Origin: Proteiniphilum sp.
GTDB lineage: Bacteria > Bacteroidota > Bacteroidia > Bacteroidales > Dysgonomonadaceae
Length of the DNA stretch: 5,586 bases
NCBI GenBank assembly: GCA_031284475.1
Contig: JAISZV010000015.1
Location: 1-5,586, forward strand
Reading direction: 5' to 3'
In this document: piece by piece, positions 1-5,586 of the stretch
Position numbering within the stretch: the stretch's first letter is position 1
Layout of the letters: every line of letters starts with the position of its first letter
Translations under genes and position numbers: made by a program
The notes under the pieces: generated by a model
What the model saw: only the letters and a program-made list of their open reading frames with translations
Told to the model about the DNA's origin: nothing
Database searches by the model: none

Positions 1-1592
1 ACTTAATTTGTAAAGACCTTGCCAGATGGTCATTTGGTCAAAATCCCTATACACCTGAGCAGACATCTCTTCTAAAGACGATAGCCGATATTTTTTCGGA
101 TGCCTGGCATATTTCCTTACCAGATGATAAGTTGTTCATTCTCACATCCTACGATTATTCTACCCTTGTTACAGTGATTCGCAGTCTTCGAAAGAGAGTT
201 GGGTTAGCTGAACTTGCTGTGGCAATACTGATCGCTTTAATCATTGATCACCGGTTGTATTCGGATACTTGCAGATCACCTTCTGAATTTTTCCATCGGA
301 ATGGAGAAACAATGGGTATTTCACCTTCGAGTACCAGAGACTACTACAAAAGAGGTATCGCTTTTCTAAGGTACCGAAAAGATATTCTCGAAGGTGTAGA
401 TGATATTCCGGGAATACCTCTTAATGAATTTGTTAGTCATCATATGTCAAAGCTTACTCTCTATGAAAGAGCCGTTGCGAAGCTAGGAAGAAAAGAGGCC
501 CTTTGGAATCTTAAACTGACTTTTCGGGAATTTCAGAAAATGTTATCTACTAAAAATCCAACAAATAAAAAACCCCTTAAAACTCTGCCGGAAAAAAACT
601 TATCTGCAAATAGTATTTCTCCTCGGGAAATTATTCATGAAGTGCATGAAACTCAGAAAAAAATGATTTTGGATCTTAACCTTGCACCAAATGAAAAAAG
701 ACTCCTTCGAATAATCGCCAAAAATGGTATTATCTACATTATAAAAAAACTCACCGAGGAACAGGTAAACCTGCTTGAAACTCGTCTCCATCAACGCCGT
801 TTACAAGTTTTTGAGAGAAACTTAAAATGTGTCCCCCTTGGAGCCCCGAATAACTCCATTGACCCCCTTAATCCACTCGCAATATCTGACGAATTGTATT
901 CGCTCACAAATATTGACGAGATCATCTTACGCATTCGGGCAAGCATAGCACTTGTAGCACCCGCCCGTCGTACTATTGCCATTATGGTTTTTAGGCTCTA
1001 TTCTGAAAGACCACAATGGAAACATCCACGGAATGGTGTTGATTATTCCTCTTTTAGAGATTTTGCAATGGAGGAATTAGGATTGGGTGAAGACTATCGT
1101 GACTACATCGCTGTTGGACGGGTACTTAAAGACTATTATTACTTTCTTGATGGACTTTCTGATATAGAAACCGAAGATGTTTTTCTTAAATTACGGCATC
1201 TTCCAGATGCGCTAAAAACTCATAAAGGAAACGAACCTCTTGTACTCGCACGATTACGTTCTTTATCAGTTCGGGAGTTTAAGCTTTTCTCACTGGAACC
1301 TGATTTTGAGATATTATTCTCTAAAAAGCTTACTAAAAAACAACTTGACAAATTTTTTGAGTGGCTTAATCGTACCAGACCGCTTTTTCACTCCGTTGTT
1401 CCATGCAATACATCAATTGATTTCATTGAAATATATCATCGAACTGAAGATAATCTCATTGAAAAAACCATGCGAGAAATCATCGAAGAAACCGAACCAT
1501 CAGCCGCTTTTACTTTACCACCTCCGGTATCATCATCTGGTTTGACCGATGCAGATATTTCACATCAAGTCTTGAATTTACCGATGGTTTAA
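1..1592 (+). CDS. Hypothetical protein with internally duplicated helical module, 5' end outside window
   Basis: I do not recognise the family. The frame (first full codon at base 3) is open to the left edge, so 529 residues are visible and the true start lies upstream. The TTG at 132 is an internal leucine codon, and the 43 codons before it read as ordinary protein. The visible protein is mostly helical and soluble; a hydrophobic run near 210-250 looks like a buried helix. Two copies of one module occur about 254 residues apart: an aromatic-rich SEFF/RDFA segment, then RDYYKRG (336-356) or RDYIAVG (1098-1118), a basic/aromatic helix ending EGV or DGL, and a closing FREF (522-533) or VREF (1269-1280). 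The linker (about 540-800) is rich in Lys and Asn. The first copy, with GISPSSTRDYYKRG, could be helix-turn-helix-like, hence a DNA-binding or structural role, but this is inference. Codon use is AT-rich, unlike the DUF6573-like gene. It ends at TAA, 60 bases before a hairpin. Confidence 0.8.
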   Translation, partial: LICKDLARWSFGQNPYTPEQTSLLKTIADIFSDAWHISLPDDKLFILTSYDYSTLVTVIRSLRKRVGLAELAVAILIALIIDHRLYSDTCRSPSEFFHRNGETMGISPSSTRDYYKRGIAFLRYRKDILEGVDDIPGIPLNEFVSHHMSKLTLYERAVAKLGRKEALWNLKLTFREFQKMLSTKNPTNKKPLKTLPEKNLSANSISPREIIHEVHETQKKMILDLNLAPNEKRLLRIIAKNGIIYIIKKLTEEQVNLLETRLHQRRLQVFERNLKCVPLGAPNNSIDPLNPLAISDELYSLTNIDEIILRIRASIALVAPARRTIAIMVFRLYSERPQWKHPRNGVDYSSFRDFAMEELGLGEDYRDYIAVGRVLKDYYYFLDGLSDIETEDVFLKLRHLPDALKTHKGNEPLVLARLRSLSVREFKLFSLEPDFEILFSKKLTKKQLDKFFEWLNRTRPLFHSVVPCNTSIDFIEIYHRTEDNLIEKTMREIIEETEPSAAFTLPPPVSSSGLTDADISHQVLNLPMV

Positions 1593-1651
1593 TACTAAAA
1601 AGGTTGGCCGTAAACCATAAATATAGCGAAGTAGTTTATTCATCTTCCGGG

Positions 1652-1687
1652 CAGGAACCACCTCTATATCTTATGAGGGGGTTCCTG
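1652..1687 (+). terminator. Strong hairpin downstream of the first gene, possible terminator
   Basis: CAGGAACC (1652-1659) pairs with GGTTCCTG (1680-1687), and after one A/G mismatch CCTC (1661-1664) pairs with GAGG (1675-1678), leaving a 10-base loop. It lies 60 bases after the stop codon, so it could end transcription or protect the 3' end of the message. The bases that follow (TTCAAC) are not a proper T-run, so it is not a textbook intrinsic terminator. Confidence 0.45.
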
Positions 1688-1747
1688 TTCAACTTAACAC
1701 CCACCCGCACCACCTATATAACTTCCTATAACATCCTGCGCGGATAA

Positions 1748-1773
1748 TTCATGCTTTCTTTTTCTATCATGAA
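1748..1773 (+). other. AT-rich hairpin TTCATG/CATGAA
   Basis: TTCATG at 1748-1753 is the inverse complement of CATGAA at 1768-1773, with a pyrimidine-rich 14-base loop. It sits in the gene-free, AT-rich stretch 1690-1833, just before a tandem repeat. Six base pairs with a long loop could arise by chance; a regulator site or RNA stem is possible. Confidence 0.25.
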
Positions 1774-1780
1774 ATATCAA

Positions 1781-1798
1781 TAATGATCTTAATGATCT
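1781..1798. repeat. Two perfect tandem copies of a 9-base unit
   Basis: TAATGATCT occurs at 1781-1789 and again directly at 1790-1798. It lies in AT-rich DNA about 35 bases before the structured RNA region. Short tandem units here could be a regulator-binding site or a minimal iteron, or simply a slippage product. Only two copies are seen, so no replication origin is claimed. Confidence 0.4.
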
Positions 1799-1833
1799 AC
1801 CGCATATAAATTTAGTCTTTATTTTATTTAGTA

Positions 1834-2211
1834 GGACTTGCCATCCGGTACAAACCGTTAGACCATGAAGGCCTTTGAGCCATAGGATTTCTTCTGTGAA
1901 CATGCGGTCTAGCGGGCATGTGCCTGGCCGGCAACCAGACAGATTAAGTCCTTGGACTCAAGGGTCTTTTTTCTGTTTAGTACGTAACGATTTGGCTTTA
2001 AGATGTTCTGGGTCGTTAAGTGGTCTCGAACCGATCAGGGTGAGCGCAAAAGGTTCTAGCGGTGGAGGCGAAAAGATCGGGCCGCTGAGCGCACGGCATG
2101 GTATTGCCGAAATATCCGACTTGTACCGGGAATACCACGATCCGGTATCTCTGGAAGATATAAACAGAGAAGCCCAAACCAACGGTTCTCACCGGTGGGT
2201 TGGGGAGGCTT
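1834..2211 (+). ncRNA. Candidate large structured RNA (about 380 nt, at least ten stems and a pseudoknot)
   Basis: No credible gene covers this stretch, but it is packed with complementary segments in order: GGACTT 1834-1839 with 1946-1951 (or TTGCC 1838-1842 with 1930-1934); TAGACCATG 1859-1867 with 1901-1911 (2-base bulge); CGGGC 1913-1917 with 1922-1926; AGACAG 1937-1942 with 1973-1978, enclosing CCTTG 1950-1954 with 1959-1963; TAACGA 1985-1990 with 2013-2018; a pseudoknot at 2031-2086; CGGCA 2094-2098 with 2105-2109; TACCGG 2124-2129 with 2142-2147; TCTCTG 2148-2153 with 2165-2170; and a closing AGCC 2171-2174 with GGCT 2207-2210 around CGGT/ACCG. Stems follow one another almost without gaps, with purine-rich GAAAA-type linkers, which favours the + strand. 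The class is not certain. An IscB-type omega-RNA (HEARO) is the nearest resemblance from memory; an orphan TnpB right-end RNA or another large phage/ICE RNA are alternatives. Both ends are approximate. A T6 run at 1967-1972 could split it into two transcripts. Confidence 0.55.
2031..2092 (+). other. H-type pseudoknot core within the structured RNA
   Basis: CCGATC (2031-2036) is complementary to GATCGG (2075-2080), while AGCGG (2058-2062) is complementary to CCGCT (2082-2086), extended by a T-G wobble (2063/2081). The order A-B-A'-B' makes this a pseudoknot if both stems form together; otherwise they are alternative folds. The 8-base word TGAGCGCA occurs at 2041-2048 and again at 2086-2093, and its GCGC parts could pair to add a third helix. 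The linker GGAGGCGAAAA between the stems is purine-rich, as in many tertiary-contact regions. Confidence 0.5.
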
Positions 2212-2232
2212 TCTCTAGAACATAAAATATCA

Positions 2233-2258
2233 GAGTATAAAATAAATATTCTATACTC
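2233..2258 (+). promoter_or_regulatory. AT-rich leader with 7-bp inverted repeat upstream of gam
   Basis: GAGTATA (2233-2239) and TATACTC (2252-2258) form a perfect 7-base inverted repeat with a 12-base AT-only-plus-C spacer, about 48 bases before the gam start. The right arm contains TATACT, one mismatch from a -10 box, but no convincing -35 hexamer stands at the right distance. It could be an operator overlapping a promoter, or a short RNA hairpin. Confidence 0.3.
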
Positions 2259-2296
2259 CTTCATACGTAACTTCTATTCATAATATAAATTCATTC

Positions 2297-2303
2297 GGAG
2301 GAG
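2297..2303 (+). promoter_or_regulatory. Ribosome binding site of gam
   Basis: GGAGGAG precedes the ATG at 2306. It is a near-perfect Shine-Dalgarno sequence, with GGAGG four bases from the start codon (slightly close), and fixes this start. Confidence 0.75.
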
Positions 2304-2305
2304 TT

Positions 2306-2923
2306 ATGTATAACCCAATACCCTACATCGAAGATGCATTAGAATTTTCTACCGAGGCAGACAATCCTTCCCCGCAAGCAATTCTTTTTCCTGATTTTCA
2401 GAATGTTCCCAGTTTCCCTTCTGACAATTCTGAAACTCAAGTCAATGAAACCTTCACGATTGACAATCTTTTCAAGGCCAGCTGGGCGGTCTCAAAAATG
2501 CTTGAAGCCGAGACCCGCATAGCCCGGCGGACAGAGCTTGCCAGAGAATTCAAAATACGAATTGATGCCTGGCTTGAATCCGCTAATCTTCAGGATAATG
2601 ATTCAATCTCCTATCTGTCTATCCTTCTGGAACCCTATGTCAAAGATGAAATCTCCAAGCTCCATAAATCCAGAACGCTTAGCCTGCCTACCGGCATAGC
2701 ATCCCTCAGAAAACTCCCTGACCGCCTGGAAATAGTTAATGTTGACGAAGCCCTGGCCTATTGTGAAACCGAACATCCGGAAGCCGTCATCATCAAGAAA
2801 GAACTTGATAAATCCGTCCTTAAGGGCTTGATCCTGAAACAGGCCGAGCCTATTCCCGGCGTGGATGCTGAACTGGGTACGGACAGGCTCTATGTAAAGC
2901 CCCTCAAGATACAGGCCGCCTGA
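2306..2923 (+). CDS. gam: Gam-like host-nuclease inhibitor
   Basis: This 205-residue protein resembles the Mu Gam-like family found in phages and mobile elements. Gam proteins bind double-stranded DNA ends, in a Ku-like way, and shield them from exonucleases such as RecBCD. Seen here: a variable acidic/proline-rich N-terminus (1-48); a long amphipathic helix pair (about 50-118) starting TIDNLFKASWAVSKM and including IDAWLES (86-92) and the LLEPYVKDEI stretch; then the family-typical turn SLPTGIASLRKLP (126-138); and a C-terminal beta/helix part with VDEALAYCETEHPEAV, KKELDKSVLKGLI and a PGVDAE...LYVKPLK end. The order (helical hairpin, SLP-G-RK turn, final charged strand) matches Gam homologues of Firmicute-type elements. 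The start is fixed by the GGAGGAG site. The next gene begins two bases after the TGA, so the pair is almost surely one operon. Family assignment is by pattern memory; activity is inferred. Confidence 0.85.
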   Translation: MYNPIPYIEDALEFSTEADNPSPQAILFPDFQNVPSFPSDNSETQVNETFTIDNLFKASWAVSKMLEAETRIARRTELAREFKIRIDAWLESANLQDNDSISYLSILLEPYVKDEISKLHKSRTLSLPTGIASLRKLPDRLEIVNVDEALAYCETEHPEAVIIKKELDKSVLKGLILKQAEPIPGVDAELGTDRLYVKPLKIQAA

Positions 2924-2925
2924 TC

Positions 2926-3342
2926 ATGCCTGACGCCACCGGCCCCGGCCTACCTGCCGCACCCGTCTGCTTTTCCCACACCCGAACCCAGGCCCTGGCC
3001 GATGGCCTTCTCATTGATATATCCGATTTTGCCAAGGAAGCGTTTTTCCGCTGTCCTATGGCCGTATCCGACAGCCTCTTTTACAAGTACCTCTCCCCCG
3101 CCTATTCCCTTTTATCCCAGGGGCAGTCCCTCACCAGCCGCATCCAGGCTACCCTTGCCACCCTTAAAACGGCGATTTGCGAAAACCCTAAAGCCCGGCA
3201 ACTAAGCTTTACCCATTCCTATTTCATGCCCACCGACAGCAAGCCTGTTCCTGTCGAGATCAGTGCAACGCTACATCCCGGCGACGATGGCAAACCGGCT
3301 ATCACGCTATCCCTGCCAGAGGATAATCATCGGTGGCCCTAA
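2926..3342 (+). CDS. DUF6573-like protein
   Basis: This 138-residue protein matches what I remember of the DUF6573 family: an N-terminal TQALADGLLIDISDFAKEA block (residues 21-39), where homologues have 'ALEDGVLVDVSETAKEAGF', followed by a P-V/M-A hydrophobic stretch, a helical middle (YLSPAYSLLSQGQSL...), and a C-terminal LHPGDDGKPAITLSLPEDN block (116-134) like the family's 'GPGDDGEPVITIMLPEE'. The function of the family is unknown; members usually occur on plasmids, phages and integrative elements. The ATG lies two bases after the gam stop and has no good ribosome site of its own, so translation is probably coupled to gam. Its base composition is much more GC-rich, and C-rich on this strand, than all neighbours, most strongly at 2941-3000. 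This suggests a different recent origin. It ends at TAA, followed by 171 bases without a gene. Confidence 0.75.
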   Translation: MPDATGPGLPAAPVCFSHTRTQALADGLLIDISDFAKEAFFRCPMAVSDSLFYKYLSPAYSLLSQGQSLTSRIQATLATLKTAICENPKARQLSFTHSYFMPTDSKPVPVEISATLHPGDDGKPAITLSLPEDNHRWP

Positions 3343-3489
3343 ATTTGCCGTCAATCGTTGGTGTTTCGGCCTCTGTTAGCCGCCATTCATCTCTATTCAG
3401 CGTCCCGGAGTTGTGTCGTGACTATACCCCTTTCGCACATCCCGTTAAATTTCTCCCGGTGAAGACAGGGAAAAAGAGTGTAAAACCAA

Positions 3490-3513
3490 ATGACTAAAAA
3501 AGGAGCAAGCTGA
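3490..3513 (+). other. Seven-codon mini-ORF abutting the LRR-ATPase start
   Basis: ATG at 3490 opens MTKKGAS and stops at TGA 3511-3513, directly before the ATG at 3514. It spans the ribosome binding site of the larger gene. It could be a leader peptide that couples or tunes translation, but an ORF this short is easily chance. The rest of the gap (3343-3489) shows only a weak TCCC/GGGA hairpin (3454-3471) and no clear promoter. Confidence 0.15.
3501..3505 (+). promoter_or_regulatory. Ribosome binding site of the LRR-ATPase gene
   Basis: AGGAG stands eight bases before the ATG at 3514, within an A-rich run. An in-frame TGA directly precedes that ATG, so the start cannot lie further upstream. 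Confidence 0.75.
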
Positions 3514-5586
3514 ATGACCAGTATAGTATTACAAAACAATATTCATGAGGCGGAGACACGGATAAGACTATGCCGGGAACGGTTTGCAAAAAACCTTGAC
3601 CTCTCAGGTCTTTGTCTTGATAAAATCCCTGAAACCATTAAAGATATACATTCTCTCACGATTCTCAATTTGAGCGAAAATCATCTTACCAGACTGTCAG
3701 ATTTTAGTGATACATTACCTGCCACTCTTGAATACCTTGATGTGAGTTACAATAAACTTCCGGTATTGCCGGAATCCATTGGAAACCTCACATCCCTGGA
3801 AACCTTGAACGTCCGCTGTAATGAACTTATGGAACTTCCCGAAGCTATCGGAAAGCTCACTATGCTCAATACCCTTGACATAAGCTACAATCGAATTTCG
3901 GTGTTACCGGAAAGTATCAACACTCTTCCTCTTGAACATTGTAATGTCCGGGGTAATAATCTTCAAACACTACCGGAAAAAATTGCTGTTCTGGCTCGTT
4001 CCAAATCCCTTACACTCTTTGGACATATGGAGCGGATCATAGAATTGACCGGAAAAAACGGTCTCTCAAACGCCTTCTTTTTATCCGCCAAATCACATAT
4101 TGAATATGTTGCACAAAAATTAAACATCACACCAATTCAGGCAGTATTATTCTCTTATATTGTCGCCGAATACGATAGTACCCCGGTCTCTTTGAATGAT
4201 ATCGCGAATTCCATTGATTGCAGCAAGATTAAACTCATACAATATACCGATGATTTTAAGGAGCTGGAAAACAGAAGGTTCATCCGATCCTGTTCAAACA
4301 CCAATTCTCATTGGAGCTATAACAGGAGAACGACATACCGTATCCCCCGGGAGGTAACGGATGCTCTCATAAGAAACGAGGAATATCAGCCGGTCAATCA
4401 GTCTAATTTATCTATTGACGAACTATTCGCCAGAATGGAACGGCTTTTTGAACAGTGTGTCAAAGATCATGAGATTTCTTATGAAGAATTGTCATCGGAA
4501 ATCAATCTTTTATTGGATGATAACCGGCGTCTTGATTTTGTAAAAAAAATCAGAGGATATTCTTTACCCGATAATGACATGATACTGCTCTTGCGCTTCT
4601 GCCATTATTTCGTCAATATAAATCAGGATGAACTGGATATCCGGTGTCTGTCGGCCATGTATGATTGCCAATCGGACTTTACTGCCCACAAACGAAAATT
4701 AAAACATGGAGACCATGCCCTTATAATCCATGGATTTATTGAAAATACCAACAGCGATGGATTTAGTGACCGGGAATCATTCAAATTAACCGATAAGATT
4801 AAAAATGAGTTGCTCTCGGAGCTAAAAAACAAAATGCCCCATAACAGCAAGGATATAATTCCGGCGCAAACCATTCAGGAGAAAAACCTATTTTACAACA
4901 GGAAAGAAGCGGATCAGATAGGCCGGCTTGTCTCTTTTCTGAACAAGGATTCTTTCAGGGAGATACAAGACCGCCTTATACAAAGCGGAATGCGAACCGG
5001 TTTCGCCTGTCTTTTTTTCGGCCCTCCAGGGACAGGTAAGAGCGAAACCGTGTACCAGCTTGCCCGTCAAACGGGACGGGATATAATGATGGTGGACATA
5101 TCACAAACAAAAAGCATGTGGTTTGGTGAAAGTGAGAGGAAAATCAAGGAAATATTCACCCGCTATCGGAGTTTTGTCGAGAAGTCTACTGTTACACCAA
5201 TTCTGCTTTTTAATGAAGCGGACGCGGTTATCGGTAAACGGAAAGATGTATCATCAAGCGCCGTAGCCCAGACCGAGAACGCCATCCAGAACATTATCCT
5301 TCAAGAACTGGAAAACCTCAAAGGAATACTCATAGCCACCACCAACTTGACGGAGAATATGGACAAGGCTTTTGAACGGCGTTTTCTCTACAAGGTTGAG
5401 TTCCAGAAACCAGGCCTTTTGATCCGGCAATCCATCTGGCAGTCAATGATTACGTCCCTATCCAACGATGACGCCCGTGAATTGGCTTCCCGGTATGATT
5501 TTTCGGGAGGCCAGATTGAGAACATTGCCCGGAAACGTGCCATTGATTTTGTCTTGTCAGGGACGGAGCCATCCCTGGACAGACTT
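3514..5586 (+). CDS. Leucine-rich-repeat, winged-helix, AAA+ ATPase, 3' end outside window
   Basis: The frame is open for 691 codons to the right edge, so the C-terminus is missing. Domain order: a short helix (1-24); six leucine-rich repeats (about 25-162) of the LxxLDVSYNxLxxLPESIGNL type, 22-24 residues each; a helical/winged-helix-like segment (about 206-290, from TPIQAVLFSYIVAEY through ELENRRFI to YRIPREVTDAL); a helical linker; and an AAA+ module. The ATPase parts are Walker A GPPGTGKS (503-510), a pore-loop-like MWFGES (535-540), Walker B ILLFNEAD (563-570) with Asn567 in place of the usual Asp before Glu568, sensor 1 ATTNL (608-612), arginine fingers FERRF (620-624) and a sensor-2-like GGQIENIAR (665-673). 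The winged-helix plus NEAD-type AAA+ half resembles large ATPases common in Bacteroidetes and spirochaetes, probably ring-forming remodellers. The LRR front end implies recognition of a protein or other ligand. No signal peptide or membrane segment is seen, so it is cytoplasmic. Substrate and role are unknown; a defence-type sensor is one possibility. Confidence 0.9.
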   Translation, partial: MTSIVLQNNIHEAETRIRLCRERFAKNLDLSGLCLDKIPETIKDIHSLTILNLSENHLTRLSDFSDTLPATLEYLDVSYNKLPVLPESIGNLTSLETLNVRCNELMELPEAIGKLTMLNTLDISYNRISVLPESINTLPLEHCNVRGNNLQTLPEKIAVLARSKSLTLFGHMERIIELTGKNGLSNAFFLSAKSHIEYVAQKLNITPIQAVLFSYIVAEYDSTPVSLNDIANSIDCSKIKLIQYTDDFKELENRRFIRSCSNTNSHWSYNRRTTYRIPREVTDALIRNEEYQPVNQSNLSIDELFARMERLFEQCVKDHEISYEELSSEINLLLDDNRRLDFVKKIRGYSLPDNDMILLLRFCHYFVNINQDELDIRCLSAMYDCQSDFTAHKRKLKHGDHALIIHGFIENTNSDGFSDRESFKLTDKIKNELLSELKNKMPHNSKDIIPAQTIQEKNLFYNRKEADQIGRLVSFLNKDSFREIQDRLIQSGMRTGFACLFFGPPGTGKSETVYQLARQTGRDIMMVDISQTKSMWFGESERKIKEIFTRYRSFVEKSTVTPILLFNEADAVIGKRKDVSSSAVAQTENAIQNIILQELENLKGILIATTNLTENMDKAFERRFLYKVEFQKPGLLIRQSIWQSMITSLSNDDARELASRYDFSGGQIENIARKRAIDFVLSGTEPSLDRL

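Noticed and set aside
132..134. TTG as the start codon of the first gene
   Set aside because: The same frame is open and protein-like back to base 3, with no ribosome site before 132. The gene simply starts outside the window.
1834..2211. RNase P RNA, tmRNA, T-box, group I or group II intron
   Set aside because: The hallmark motifs of each (for example the RNase P GAGGAAAGUCC box, the T-box AGGGUGG core, the group II domain V with its flanking reverse transcriptase) are not seen.
1875..2225. 116-codon + strand ORF across the RNA region
   Set aside because: It starts with TTG without a ribosome site, shows no family resemblance, is low-complexity in places, and follows the hairpin-rich DNA that explains the region better.
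1694..2264. Minus-strand ORFs in the gene-free region
   Set aside because: Short overlapping frames with no ribosome sites or recognisable motifs; probably by-products of the inverted repeats.
3002..3205. 67-codon ORF in another frame inside the DUF6573-like gene
   Set aside because: Shadow of a GC-rich gene, proline/serine-rich, no own ribosome site.
3343..3489. Hidden small gene between the DUF6573-like and LRR genes
   Set aside because: No frame with a credible start and ribosome site of useful length; only a weak hairpin is visible.
4623..5070. Minus-strand ORFs opposite the AAA+ gene
   Set aside because: They lie antisense to well-supported ATPase motifs and show no signal of their own.

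Overview
The window looks like accessory, mobile-element-type DNA from a bacterium of moderate GC content. The style of the proteins (a leucine-rich-repeat AAA+ ATPase with an 'NEAD' Walker B box, a Gam-like host-nuclease inhibitor, a DUF6573-type protein) fits an anaerobic gut-type lineage such as a Treponema-like spirochaete or a Firmicute. That taxonomic guess is inference only. No integrase, transposase, relaxase, tRNA, rRNA or CRISPR array is visible.

Layout, all on the + strand. (1) Bases 1-1592 hold the 3' part of a large protein of unknown function. Its reading frame is open to the window edge, so its start lies outside. It contains two diverged copies of one helical module. (2) Bases 1593-2305 (713 bases) have no credible gene. 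They hold a strong hairpin after the first gene, a short AT-rich stretch with a tandem 9-base repeat, and then, at about 1834-2211, a chain of ten or more consecutive hairpins with one clear pseudoknot. The best reading is a large structured non-coding RNA. (3) Bases 2306-3342 hold two tightly coupled genes: a Gam-like DNA-end-protecting protein and a DUF6573-like protein. The second is strikingly GC-rich. (4) After a 171-base gap comes a gene, cut by the right edge, for a protein with six leucine-rich repeats, a winged-helix-like segment and an AAA+ ATPase domain.

How the parts may work together: Gam-family proteins protect linear DNA ends from host exonucleases, which suits a phage, plasmid or integrative element that passes through a linear or broken stage. 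DUF6573 proteins are typically accessory genes of unknown role. The LRR-AAA+ protein has the build of a sensor or remodeller (ligand-binding repeats plus an ATP motor) and could be host-interaction or defence cargo, but nothing here proves that. The most unusual item is the structured RNA just upstream of gam. It recalls omega-RNA (HEARO) scaffolds of IscB-type elements, yet no IscB or TnpB gene is present.
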